A DNA stretch of 64,000 nucleotides from Erythroxylum novogranatense (Eukaryota > Streptophyta > Magnoliopsida > Malpighiales > Erythroxylaceae), in NCBI GenBank assembly GCA_029891385.1, contig CM057227.1:62497567-62561566 (forward strand), in the 5' to 3' direction. A program made the position numbers and the translations under genes. Positions 1 through 10,900 of this stretch are shown piece by piece (the first letter of the stretch is position 1; each line of letters begins with the position of its first letter). The notes beneath the pieces are model-generated. The model was given only the letters and a program-made list of their open reading frames with translations, was not told the origin of the DNA and searched no databases.

Positions 1-335
1 TGAAGAACGCGGGGGCGACCTATCAGCAACTCGTCATGGAGGTCTTTAAGAAACAGATCGGCCGGTCGGTGGAAGCTTATGTGGATGATATGGTGGTCAA
101 AAGTAAGACGGTCACGGAGCATGTGGAAGATCTCAAAGAAGTCTTCCAGATCCTGAATAAATTTCAGATGAAGCTGAACCCGAAAAAATACGTTTTTGGG
201 GTGGCATCCGGAAAATTCCTTGGGTTTATGATCACTCAACGGGGGATTGAGGCTAATCCAGAGAAGATCGAAGCCATCATCCAAATGCCCTCGCCCCAAT
301 GCTTAAAAGAAGTGCAGATATTGACCGGTGGATAG
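1..335 (+). pseudogene. Reverse transcriptase C-terminal part, Tat element
   Basis: The readable frame has the catalytic YVDD box followed by MVVKSK, and then the thumb region containing NPKKYVFGV and KFLGFMITQRGIEANP, typical of Ty3/gypsy RT. The frame is already open at the window edge, so the upstream fingers and palm are missing from view. It ends at a TAG just after LTGG, in the stretch that links RT to RNase H in this group, and downstream residues continue in shifted frames, so the polyprotein is broken. Expected role when intact: copying element RNA into cDNA in cytoplasmic particles. Confidence 0.8.
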
Positions 336-399
336 TCTCTAAGCGTGTTCATTTCAGTTGGGAGACAAGTGCCTCCCATTTTTCAAAATCTTGAGGAAA

Positions 400-841
400 G
401 CAAACGTGACCCAATTCTAATGGCCGGATGAATGCGAGAAAGCTATTCAACACTTAAAACAATACTTGTCTAGCCCGCCTATCCTGCAAAGCCCTAGTAG
501 AGGAGAGAACTCGATTTATACTTAGGCGGTTCGGAGGGTCGATCGGTAGCAGACTTATTCGATCGGAGGGAAGCGAACACCACCCTGTCTACTATGTCAG
601 CAAAGTATTGACCGGACCGGAAACGCGATATACGCTTATAGAGAAACTAGCCCTCTCCTTGATAATGACAGCCCGAAAGCTAAGGCCCTACTTCCAAAGT
701 CATACCATTGAGGTATGGACCGACCAACCCCTCAGGCAGTGCCTTCAAAAGCCCAAAACTTCGGGTCGACTAATAAAGTAAACGGTAGAGATAGGAGAGT
801 TCGACATACAATACAAACCCCGCACGACCATTAAAGCGCAG
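400..841 (+). pseudogene. RT-connected RNase H / connection region, degenerate
   Basis: Reading frames pieced across this stretch show EKAIQHLKQYLSSPPIL, a YYVSKVLTGPETRY-like block and a TDQPLRQ-like block, the usual order in the RNase H domain fused to Ty3/gypsy RT. No single frame stays open; there are several stops and indels. Its position between RT (ending at 335) and the second RNase H (from 842) fits a Tat element with two RNase H regions. Family assignment is by motif order only. Confidence 0.6.
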
Positions 842-1384
842 GTGTTGGCAGACTTCATCGCAGAGATGAGCCAACCCAGCTCGAAGGACAAGCAGTTCCC
901 TGCCTGGAGCTTGTTCGTTGACGGGTCGTCCAACGTTGAAGGATGCGGAACATGGGTGATATTAATCGACCCAAATACGGAAGAAAATGTAGAATACGCC
1001 CTTCGGCTAGAATTCAAGGCCTCCAATAACGAGGTAGAATATGAAGCTCTGATAGCCGACCTCCAACTAGCCAAGGAGATGGGGGTGAAGCACCTAAAGA
1101 TATATAGCGATAGCCAAGTGGTGGTCGGCCAAGTCACTGGGCATTATGAAGCTAAGGGGAGCAGCATGATCAAGTACTTGGAGCTGGTAAAGCGGGAGTT
1201 AAGTAATTTTGAGCAGTACTCGATCAACAGGATAGAACGAGCTCAAAATGCTAAGGCGGATGCACTCTCCAAAATGGCCTCAGATCGAGACGCCAAAAAT
1301 AACATTCTGGTCGAGCTACTAGACCGACCTAGCATTCAGAAAGCCAAGGAAGCTCTCAACGTAAGTACCAGTCGCTCGAGTTAG
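842..1384 (+). pseudogene. Second RNase H domain, Tat element
   Basis: An open stretch of 180 codons. It shows FVDGSSN near residue 26 (first catalytic Asp), EYEALIADLQLAKEMG in the middle (catalytic Glu), KIYSDSQVVV (second Asp) and NAKADALSKMAS near the end (last Asp). These are the four positions of the RNase H active site. This separately acquired RNase H is a hallmark of the Tat group. In an active element it would remove the RNA strand during cDNA synthesis. It ends at a TAG; the linker to integrase follows in the next 150 bases. Confidence 0.8.
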
Positions 1385-1531
1385 ACGGAACCGATCACAC
1401 AGTACCTTTTAGAGGGCAAACAACTGGAAGACGCGTCGGAGGCCAAGAAACTAATAATAAAGGCAGCTGAGTACACGGTCATTAACGACACTCTATACAA
1501 GCGGTCTTACGACTGGCCGCTGCTTCGATGC

Positions 1532-2607
1532 TTGAATGAAGAAGAAGCCGAGCAGGTAATGGCCGAAGTCCATGAAAGGGTGTGCGGAAATCATGTAGAA
1601 GGCAGAATGTTGGCTCACATACTGATCAGACAGGGGTACTACTGGCTGACAATGAGAAGAGACTGTCAGGAGAAGGTCGACCGATGTGAGACCTGCCAGA
1701 GAAACAACAGCCTGTCTCACCAGCCGACCGAGAGGCTGAAAATTGTGAGTCATCCTATCCCGTTCGCTCAATGGGGAATGGATATACTGGGGCCCTTTCC
1801 TCTCGGTCCCGGACAAAAGAAGTTCTTGATAGTGGCGGTGGAATATTTCACCAAATGGGCAGAAGCGGAAGCGGTCGCTACAATTTCTAAGCAGAAGGTG
1901 GAGAACTTTGTGACGAAGAATATACTTACCCGCTTTGGGATGCCTATGGTGTTGGTTACGGATAACGGTCGGCAGTTCGATAATGACAAGTTTAGAGATT
2001 TCTGCGACAGACTAAAGATCAAGCTATAGCTGACTTCGGTAGCCCATCTCCAAAGCAATGGTCTCGCGGAGAACACTAATAAAAAGATAATGAGTGCTCT
2101 CAAGAAGCGCCTAGATGACCGAAAAACCTGGGTGGAAGAACTAGACGAAGTGTTGTGGGCATACAGAACCACACCGAACGGAGCCACAGGGGAAACACCG
2201 CTCAGGATGACCTTCGGGGCAGAAGCCCTAGTTCCAGTAGAGGTAGCATGCATAATCAAAGGGTGTCGGGCTATGAAGAAGAGCGGAATGATGAAGCCCG
2301 CAGAGCGAAACTCGTTCTCCTCAGTGAGGATAGAGAAAGGGCAGCGGCTCGTTCGGAAGCAATCAGGCAAAAAGCGACCAAATTCTACAATAGAAGGGTA
2401 AAGCCGAGCAATGTAAAGATAGGCGGGTACGTCCTGCGAAAGGTCGAGGCGGCTGGGAAGCATCCTGGAAAGCTCGGACAGACGTGGGAAGGACCTTATC
2501 GAGTGATTAAGCAAGTCGGGCATGGTTCTTACATCCTACGCGATGCGAAAGGGAAGGTTCTACCAAGGCCTTGGAACTCACGAAACTTGAAGGCGTTCTA
2601 CCAATAG
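1532..2607 (+). pseudogene. Integrase, Tat element, with an in-frame stop and a frameshift
   Basis: The N-terminal zinc-binding part shows HERVCGNH and CETCQRN (HHCC type). The core has the first Asp in WGMDILGPFP and the second in VTDNGRQFD. The frame stops at TAG 2027-2029, then resumes in the same frame ([19 protein letters not shown]), carrying the third acidic residue. Near 2255 the reading frame shifts; the C-terminal part (KPSNVKIGGYVLRKVEAAGKH onward) continues in another frame to 2607. The TAG lies where a Gln would be expected, which fits a C-to-T change. When intact, the enzyme inserts cDNA into chromosomes in the nucleus. Confidence 0.8.
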
Positions 2608-3006
2608 ATAAGTTTTATTCTAGTTAATCTTTTCTTATTATCGTTTTTGTATACAACATGTGGGAACCTTTTTCCTGTCCCTGCCAGACAGGTTTTTTAA
2701 CGACCCACGCCCTCATTATCATCAATAAAGGGGTTTTCAGATTTCTTGGCAATAAAGAGTTCCATTATATGTGGCAAAGAATAGAAAATCCAATCAGCCA
2801 CCATCGCATGGCATCTCCATAAATCGACTACGGTCGATCGGTCGCCAAGACGAGATCCTTGGGACCTTGGTTCGGAATCTACTATAAGTCGACCTCGAAG
2901 CCGGTCGACTATGAGCAACTTCATCAGACTCCACTATACATCGAAAGTAAAGAACACGAATAGGGAAAATGACTTCAGAAAAATGAAGCAAAAGTAAAGG
3001 TTGCAT
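2608..3006. other. Non-coding spacer between pol and the antisense ORF
   Basis: No supportable coding region. It follows the end of integrase and precedes the C-terminal end of the antisense ORF region, as expected for the long untranslated stretch of Tat elements. Confidence 0.5.
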
Positions 3007-3342
3007 TAATGTGAATCCGCCCTGGTCACAAGCCCGACCAGGTGAGCTTCAAAAATCCACAGAAGGAGAAGTGGGCGAGTACCCAGGGGAAGCCTCGGAA
3101 GTAGGCGGAAAAGTTGAAACGGGAGCAGGGCCCAAGGGAGCAGCCGGTGAAATATCCTCACAAGGAAGCTCGTCCCCATCAGCCGAGCTAAGGTCCAGCT
3201 CCTCAACCGGGACTGACCCCCAGTCTTCCATGGCTCTCTCCCTTACTTTCTCCAGAGAGAGGCCAAGGGCGGTAAGAAGCAGCAGCTAGGCAAATCCCTC
3301 AAACGGAGGACCGTTCGACCCCTCAGGAACGCAGGCGTCATA

Positions 3343-3807
3343 TCAATTCTTCAGGATCATAAGGGCCAAGTCACAGGAGTACTCCAAACACTCCTCCTGT
3401 AAGAATCGCCTCTGCCATCGCATGATCGCCTCGATCCTTTGTTCCTTTACGGAGGCTCGCACCCTCTTCAGCGTATCTTCAGTTCTCGCCTGGCTGCTTA
3501 CCGCCGCATGACAATCCGCGAGGTATTTTTCCTTAAGCTTGCTCTCCGACTCCAACTTTCCCTGCAACACTGCACATTCCTCGACCAGCCTGTTCCTCGC
3601 CGCCATTGCCCTTACCCTTTCAACCTCCTCCGCGGTAAGTCGAGCTCTCAAGGCGCTCATCTCCTCCTCCCCCGTATCAACTTGAGCTTTCAAAACACTC
3701 ACCGCTTCCTCCTGAATCTTCTTCTCCTCCTCTAAAGAAGAATTCTGAGCCTGAAGAAGGTCTCTCACCTCTCTCACCTCCGAAAGCTCGTCCTTCAAAG
3801 CCTGCAT
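3343..3807 (-). pseudogene. Antisense ORF, coiled-coil block
   Basis: The frame starts MQALKDELSEVREVRDLLQA and continues with heptad-like leucines and many Glu, Lys and Arg residues through about residue 125, a clear coiled-coil pattern. Coiled-coil C-terminal regions are usual in the plant proteins that begin with the gypsy-type-transposon domain. It lies downstream of the two preceding blocks on the same strand, separated by stops, so the whole antisense gene (about 5338 down to 3007) reads as a broken copy. It could mediate self-association; that is inference. Confidence 0.5.
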
Positions 3808-3991
3808 CTACTCATGAAAGTCCTGAACTTCCCGGTCTAGAGCCTCCAGACGCTGCACCGCCGCGAAGGACATCACCGAGTTCCGTATACAACTACGAAG
3901 GAGTTGAGACCCCATCTCCTGATTACTCTTCTAATCCAATTTCTCCTCGTCCGCGGGGGGAGTAATCCTCTCAACAATGTGGCGAGACACG

Positions 3992-4486
3992 TCAAGGTCC
4001 CCAATTGAGGAGTTTATGGGCAGCTTGATCAAAGACTCCCACTGCCCGGTGAGCCACTTGCCTCTTCCCTTTACCCTCAGCCGACGGGGTAGCCCGATCC
4101 CCCACTTTCTCCTTCCCCTTGCTTTGGCCTAAAGGATGAGGAGATTGGTCGGCTACTAAAGGACGAGGAGATTGGTCGGCTACTGAAGGATGGGGAGATT
4201 GGTTGGCGACTCTGACGGCCCTTCTCCTCTTAAGAGGTCGCTCAGTCTCCTCCTCTCCTTCCTCAATGATCAGTAAGGCCTCACCAGGCGGGGCGACTAT
4301 AGCGGGGGCTGCAGAGGGCCCGGAAACGGTAGAAGGAACATTCTGCTGCTCGGAAGCAATGGGCTGAGCGATAGTTGAACTGGCCTCTCCAACACCCTCC
4401 TGTCCTCTGGTCTCCGAAGGCCCTGCGACCTTGCGCTTGCCCTTGGCAGACTTGAGAGGGCCGCTGAAGGCACGAACTTTGGCCAT
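3992..4486 (-). pseudogene. Antisense ORF, middle low-complexity block
   Basis: The 164-codon frame begins MAKVRAFSGPLKSAKGKRKV, rich in Lys and Arg, then becomes rich in Ala, Pro, Ser and Glu. It contains three near copies of a short unit around QSPHPSVADQSP, seen in the DNA as repeats of about 30 bases between 4130 and 4205. A basic start followed by a disordered linker fits the middle of plant retroelement extra proteins that later form a coiled coil. I take it as the second exon or block of the antisense gene. No catalytic motif is visible. Confidence 0.45.
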
Positions 4487-4615
4487 GGCTGCACAAACAA
4501 CGAAAATGGGTTAGAAATCGAACCAAAACCTACAAGCATGATAAATACTTCAACCATGAGGGGTCAACCAGGCGGGACGCTTCCCTCTCCTAGCCCGACA
4601 ACTTGTGGCGGGGGG

Positions 4616-5338
4616 TCAATTAAAAGAGAATCGGCCGAGGCCCCCCACGGTATCTCGAAATGAGCCGAGCCAAGTTATACTGACCGACTCCTTTATACGG
4701 CCAACCACCACCCGCTCCTCTTTAGAAAGAAACAGACTCGATGAGTCGTTCAATCGCTCGGCTAAGGGATACCTCCACGGCTGGGACTCGGAGGAAGATC
4801 CCGGAGGCTTCACGAAGAAATAATTTGTTCGCCAACCACAAATTTTAGGCGTCGTCTCGGCTGGGCGATATCGGGCATCCTTATACATCAGAGAAGGAAC
4901 CCCACCCCTAGAGCTCGAGCTCTGGCTCATTCTCAAAAAGTGACGTAGGATGTTAACCGAAGGCGGACAGCCAAACTGATAGCACAACAGAGCCAGACCG
5001 TTGATGAACCTCTACCCGTTCGGAAGAATCTGACTCGACCTTAGTTGATAGTCGGCGCACACTTCATCAATAATCGGGATGTATGGGAGTCTCAAGCCGC
5101 CGACCAAGAAGAAGCTCTCCGAGACAGCAAAACACCCGTTTATGTTGCTATGGATGCTTTCATTCTCCGCGGCCAGCCTAGGCTCCCAGGACCGAGGGAT
5201 ATTATTCCTAAGGATGGACCGACTCAACCCCGTTGCGGTCATCCTTGATTTACCTTTGGGCAATTCCTTCACAACCAGCCCATCTCTCCGCTCTCTCGTC
5301 AAAATCTCTTCGACATCCCCCAACCTCGACGTCGCCAT
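4616..5338 (-). pseudogene. Antisense additional ORF of the Tat element, N-terminal domain
   Basis: Read on the minus strand from the ATG ending at 5338, one frame runs to 4616 with a single TAG at 5012-5014. The block GLRLPYIPIIDEVCADY...QLRSSQILPNG, then after the stop RFINGLALLCYQFGCPPSVN, resembles the domain called putative gypsy type transposon (Transposase_28) found in plant repeats. The TAG falls where related sequences carry a Trp, so it is probably a point mutation (TGG to TAG). Antisense ORFs between pol and the 3' LTR are established for Tat elements such as Grande and Retand; their function is unknown. The frame ends at 4616 and probably splices to the next block, because a pyrimidine-rich run ending TTTGTGCAG precedes the ATG at 4486 on this strand. 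Confidence 0.6.
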
Positions 5339-5483
5339 TGCCTCAGACGCGACTTCAGATGCCCTATCGGCGACATCGCCCCTTGGAGAAACCCCAGTTC
5401 AAGAACCGGTGGACGACATGCTCATCAAGAGGAAATTTAGGAGAGGAAATAAGGGAAGAGGATGTACCTATTTAGTGATATAG

Positions 5484-6203
5484 GGTTGGAAATTTGTACG
5501 ACGGTGGAAGAAGAGCTCCGAAAACTGTAGGCAAGACAAAGCAAATGAAAGTAGAACGGGAGTAAGAAAGCACAAACGTGAAGAAAACCAAACAGTTGGT
5601 TGATTATGAACATTTATAAGGGAACGCTCGAATGAGCAATCCAATCGAGATGCGACGCGTGGAGAAAATCCGAGCTATGCTTGGACACGCGGCATGATCC
5701 GAGCCAAGAAGAACTAGGGTTATTCAAAATCGGAGCGGCGCGAACAGTTGAAAGGACGTGCATGATAATTGCATAACTGCATAAGGACAATACGTGTCGA
5801 TTACGAAAAGTCGCCGGAGGTGCACGTCGTCGACAATAAATGCTCCACACGCTCGCTAATGATGACCACCCGATTTGCTTCAGCGCGAGCTGTCGCACAA
5901 TAAGTGCTGAGGCCGATCAGTTGGGGTACTCAGTCGACCGATCTCAGTACGAACAATCACGCACAACCGGTCGATACCCGATCGATCGGGACTCCCGGGC
6001 TGTCCCATGATCGAGCTACAACAACAATCCCGATCGATCGACTACTTCATAAGCTGACCTACAGACGAGCTACATCTCAATGCTCAACCGATCGCCCCAA
6101 TCACGAGTCGTCCTATGTATGAGCTATAAACCTCTACATACTCCTCCGACCCTTCTCTTCTCTCAGACTCGAGGAGTAGGGGGGCTTATGGTTGGGTCGA
6201 CCG
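5484..6203. other. Non-coding region before the putative Tat 3' LTR, rich in CGATCGATCG
   Basis: No gene seen. Short palindromes built on CGATCGATCG occur several times between about 5910 and 6250. A purine-rich run at about 6170-6184 (GAGGAGTAGGGGGG) could be the polypurine tract that primes plus-strand DNA synthesis. If so, the LTR begins shortly after it. Confidence 0.4.
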
Positions 6204-6610
6204 TGTTGGGCCCGGATCCAGTCAAAACGATCCGTGGGCCGATCGATCCATTCTTCAAAGATCAGTTTTATGCCTAGGCCAAGCCCAAGTCCAGCCCATG
6301 CCTTCATTGGCCCGTCCGTAGAAGGAAGTCTCTCATGCAAACACGTAAAGACCTAAACCTAGCCGTAAAATCATATATAAGGTATAATTCTCCCATAACA
6401 TAGGTACGCAACTAGAACCTAGTTTTCTTTGCTTTCAGCAACCTCACCTTCACAAAAAGACTGACTTGAGCGTCGGAGGGGCTAATCGGGACACAACCCC
6501 CGCCTTCTTTGTTTTGCAGGAACTTCAAATCAAGACTTTTACGTGAAGCAGCCGACTCATGGATCCGAACGACAACGTACAGTTCAGCCAAAATCCGGCA
6601 AAACCTCACA
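6204..6610 (+). repeat. Probable 3' LTR of the Tat element
   Basis: Begins TGTTGGGCCCGG a little after a purine-rich tract and ends AAACCTCACA, giving TG...CA ends. It contains a TATA-like box near 6373 and a GACTTGAGCGTCGGAG block followed by an ACAACCCCCG block near the end, a pattern I associate with Tat-type LTR ends. There is no second LTR in the window to compare, so the left edge is uncertain and could lie further upstream. Confidence 0.4.
6371..6383 (+). promoter_or_regulatory. TATA-like box in the putative Tat LTR
   Basis: TCATATATAAGGT lies about 235 bases before the presumed LTR end, a plausible LTR core promoter position. Sequence match only. Confidence 0.35.
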
Positions 6611-7499
6611 CCAAGGATGACAGAAATCCATAAATATGTTTAATGTCAAAGAATTCATATTACACATCAAAGATAATGAAAGAAATAAAGGAAAAGAATA
6701 AAAACTCTATTAAAATCTTAATATGGAGTGTTGGAAATTCCTAAAACTCTTCTTGATGTCACCACTTTTGATTCACTTGAATGTATGAGTGCTACCTTTT
6801 CTTGTTGTATTTCACATTCTTATATAGTGCTTTAGGGTTTTGGGGGTGTGTTTAGGGTTTCCCCACTTTGTTTGACTCCAAAAATAACCTCATATCCTAA
6901 AAAACACGAGAAAAACTCATGCTTGGAAATCTCCTGTCACGATCATCACCTTGGAGTCATGATCATGCTCATGCTGTTTTCCTTTTTATCATGATTGTGC
7001 TCCTTGAGGCATGATCATAACAGAGGCCATGTAGCCCATGCATGATCATGCTCCCTTGTGGCAAGATCGTGACTTGCTTCAAGCTTCCTCCATCTTGTTC
7101 GTTCTTCAATTTCCTTATTTTCAATACTCACAAATAGATCAAACACTTCTTGAAACGTAAAATTAAGATTTAATTCTTGTTCTAAACCAAACAAGCACTT
7201 ATAATACATACAAACATTAATAATAACATAATTCTAAGCCTATATACATGATAATCATCTAAAATACTTAAAAACACACTTAAATATGTAACAAAACTTA
7301 ATGCAATCTACATCAATGAGTTAGGTAATTGGTTAAGTCTAAAGAAATAGTGCTGAAATTTGTGATTTGATTGAATGGAAGATTTGGTTTTGACATATTT
7401 GTTTGTTTTTGTGATCTAAACTATGACCACTAAACTAACTTTTCTCATCTTTTCCAAAAATAAAATATCTAAAAGTTAATCCACCTAATACTACTCTAA
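6611..7499. other. Intergenic DNA between the Tat element and AARE
   Basis: AT-rich, without a supportable gene. From about 6935 to 7070 there are several copies of CATGATCATG-like words (TCATGATCATGCTC and variants), probably a remnant of an old repeat. The last 150 bases should include the AARE promoter; an AT-rich TATA-like run (AAAAATAAAATATCT) is at about 7456-7470. Confidence 0.4.
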
Positions 7500-7559
7500 T
7501 GATGTCAAGAGTATGGTTTGAGCTTCACACCACTGGCTCTCCGGAGTGCGTAAAATTGC

Positions 7560-7948
7560 GGAAGATTCCCTCTGTCTCTTGTATCTTGCCTCACAACTCT
7601 TCCACTCTCACTCTCTCTTCTTCCCCTCTTGCAAATCCCTTTTCTCTCTGTAAGTAAGTTCTCTCGCTGCTCTTTGTCCCTTTCTTTTTGCGCTACATGA
7701 AATGCTCGATGGGGTGGTTGGTTTACTCTGTAAGAAATTTTGGGGTTGGCTTACAGAATTCATATCTCATGGGTTTTTCCTTATAATCGTGAATCAGTTA
7801 ATGGGTTGTGACTTGTTAGCTAAGTTGATCAAGTACCTTTCAGGTTAAAAGGACGTGCTTGTTATGTATTCAATCTAACTTTCTGCTGTGTATTGTTATG
7901 GTGTCTCCGTTTGATGTCCCTAGTAGAAGATTTTCTGCCATACAAGCC
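7560..7948 (+). promoter_or_regulatory. AARE 5' leader with a probable 5'UTR intron
   Basis: A pyrimidine-rich leader (CTCTCACTCTCTCTTCTTCCCC, about 7604-7626) looks like a plant 5'UTR. A consensus donor GTAAGT begins at 7650 and a pyrimidine-AG acceptor ends at 7843 (ACCTTTCAG), giving a 194-base intron in the leader. The second leader exon (7844-7948) carries a 5-codon upstream ORF and an in-frame upstream ATG at 7898. The exact transcription start cannot be read from sequence. Confidence 0.5.
7864..7878 (+). CDS. Short upstream ORF in the AARE leader
   Basis: ATG TAT TCA ATC TAA, four residues and a stop, lies after the predicted 5'UTR intron and upstream of both candidate AARE starts. 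It ends 19 bases before the ATG at 7898. If present in the mRNA it could reduce initiation at the first main ATG. Translation is not proven. Confidence 0.3.
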   Translation: MYSI

Positions 7949-10900
7949 ATGGATAGTTCTAAGGTTGTCCAAGATAAAGAAATGCCCCACGGAATAGATG
8001 CAACTATGGAGGACGAATATGCTTCCCAGTCCAAGTTGCTTAAACAGTTCTTTAGCATCTCCAGCGTTGACAAGGCTTGGACATTCGATTCCCATAGTGG
8101 TATGAATTATTATATATATTCCCTCTTTTTTTTTTGGAAATTGCTTTCTGTTCTTCATTTGTAGTGCAAAACCAATTTCAATGCATGATCGAAATTTGCT
8201 GATGCATGACTAGGTTCCCAGGCAATGTTTTCAATTAGCCAATCGAATCTGTTGGCAAATAAGAGGAGAAAATTCATTCTATCTGCCAATATTGCAAACC
8301 AGAAAAATAATTCTGTCAACTTTCAGTGGGCGCCATTTCCTGTTGAGATGATAGGTGTCTCTACAGTTGTTCCGTCTCCGTCAGGCCTGAAACTTCTTGT
8401 AGTTAGGAATTCTGAAAATGATTCCCCCACTCATTTCGAGGTCTGGAGTCAGTCTGAGTTGGAACAGGAGTTTGATGTGCCCCAATCAGTTCATGGCTCA
8501 GTATATGTTGATGGATGGTGTGTAATTGTTCTTTGATTTGTCAACTATTGCATTTTCATCTTGACTCCTAGTTAATAAGTTGCTCAATTTCAATTACTGT
8601 TGCTCGTGATATACTTTACAGTAAGTATAAACTCTTATTGTAACTTCCAAGAACGGAACACTTTGTAACTTTTTCTAACAATACAGGTTTGAGGGCATTT
8701 CTTGGAATGCTGATGAGACTCTCATTGTTTATGTTGCTGAGGAGGCACCTCCCTCCAAGCCTACATTTGATATTCACGGCTATAAGAAATGTATTTCAAC
8801 AGATAAAGATTGTGGTAGCTGGAAAGGTCAAGGTGACTGGGAAGAGGATTGGGGAGAAACCTACGCAGGAAAAAGACGTCCTACTTTGTTTGTTATAGAA
8901 ACTCATAGGTTTTGTAGCTCTATCTTTAATTGTCTTGTGTCCTGAATAGAAGTCAAGGAGTGTCATTGTACTGATTTTTAAAGACCCAATTAAATCCTAT
9001 GTTTTCCAGTGGAGAGGTTCAACCAGTTGGAGGAATTGCGAAATCCTTGAGTGTTGGTCAAGTTGTGTGGGCTCCGCCAACTGAAGGCTTGCATCAGAAT
9101 TTGGTTTTCGTTGGGTGGTCATCAGACTTAAGAAAGCTTGGAATGAAGTACTGCTACAACAGGCGTTGTGCATTATATGCTATCAGAGCACCCATTTTCA
9201 ACAAACTTGAGCTCAAGTAAGTGATTTTTCTTGCTGAAATTCTTCGTAATTTTTCATCCTGTTTCAGCCTTTGTGTTATCCAAATTGGAAACAAATTGCA
9301 CTAACATTCTGACTTTATCATGTTCTTTTAGAGACAGTTCTATTGAAGAGCCATCCATGCTCAAACTAACTCAAAGCATTAGTAGTGCCTTTCGTCCACT
9401 GTTCAGGTATGATATTTGTAGGATGTATTTGTTTTTGCAAGCTACCTCGTTGAAGTTTAGTTTTCTATGCATGTACCCCACAAATTTTGACTTGATTACT
9501 ACCAACTTCTTGGAAGATTTGGGTAATTGATGGGCAATAAAATTTGTCTGCACCGTCACCCTGAAATCATTTCTCAGCATCTTCCAAAAAACTTTTTGTT
9601 TTTTTTCATACAATCGGCCTTCCTTTTGCATGAAGATTTTACATGAGGGTCTTGCTTGTCGAAGCTCCTCTTAGCTTGTACACTAAATGTGCATTGAGAT
9701 AGTACCTGCTCTTACCTAGTCCACTTCGTGTTTGTCTGACATGTGGATTTATGCACCTGTTCACCTCTCATCATGTATCAGTCTTCCCTTGGTTTTCTTC
9801 TTTTGTTTATTCTTCTATTTTAGGTACAAGGAGGTTTCTTTGTCCATTGTTTTTGTTGAATGTGTCAAATGTTGAAAAAATAATCTATATTCAATTACTT
9901 TGTGTACATAGGAACTAAGTTTATATACAAAATTCCTAAGACTATTTAGGAAGTAATCTAGCTATTAACTATAGGAAATCTCTTAATTGTAGGAGAGATT
10001 ATAGGAGTAATTATAACAATATCAATACAAGATCAATGATAATAATCCCTGGTCAACACTCCCCCTCAAGTTGGTGCATAGATATCACACATGCCCAACT
10101 TCCAAACCAGGTTATGAAACTGTTTGTTGTAGAGTTCTTTGGTGAAGACATCTCTTTTGACCCCACATGGAATAATTGCAGAGAGCCATTCACAAGTTTC
10201 TCCTTCACGAAATGTCGGTTAATTTCTATGTGTTTTGTTCGATCGTGCTGAACAGGATTGTGAGCTATACTAATAGCAGCTTTGTTATCACAGTAGAGAT
10301 GAACTTCTTTCATCGATCAGTTGTAATTCATTCATCAGCTTCTTTACCCACAATAGTTTGCACACACCTTGAGTCATAGCTATATATTCGGCTTCTGCAC
10401 TGGATCTTGCAACTACATTCTGTTTCTTGCTTCTCCAAGTGACTAGATTTCCTCCTACGAGTGTACAATAACCAGTGGTTGACCTCCTATCATCTGGAGA
10501 TCCAACCCAATCAGCATCTATAAATGCTTCTATCTTAAGATGACCATTGTTAGTGAACATAAGGCCTTTTCCTGGAGCAGATTTTAGATAGCACAAAATG
10601 CAAAACACAGCTTGTAAGTATGGTTCTCGTGGATCATGCATGTACTGACTTACCAGACTAACTGCAAATGCTATGTCTGGCCTAGTGTGAGAAAGATAGA
10701 TGGGTCTTCCAACTAACTTCTGATATCTTCTCATGTCCACTAATATACCCGTTCCTACTTGCAATTTGTGATTGCTTTCGATAGGAGATTTAGCTGGTTT
10801 ACAACTCATCATATCGGTGTCTTCTAATAAGTCTAGGACATATTTTCTCTGGGAGATAAAGATTCCTCTTCTTGATCTAGCGACTTCAACTCCCAAGAAA

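Larger units (their letters stand above)
1..6610 (+). mobile_element. Tat-lineage Ty3/gypsy LTR retrotransposon, 5' part outside the window
   Basis: In order on the + strand: end of reverse transcriptase, a first (RT-connected) RNase H region, a second RNase H, integrase, then a long downstream region with an antisense ORF and a probable 3' LTR. The second RNase H and the antisense ORF downstream of pol are known traits of the Tat/Retand/Grande group of Ty3/gypsy, which is why I assign it there. The element is inactive: pol has in-frame stops and frameshifts (for example at 332, 2027 and near 2255). The 5' LTR, gag and most of RT lie left of base 1. The 3' end at 6610 is the CA just before AT-rich intergenic DNA. 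Confidence 0.8.

Noticed and set aside
7862..8158. Minus-strand ORF over AARE exon 1
   Set aside because: Antisense shadow of a well-supported coding exon; runs into an intron.
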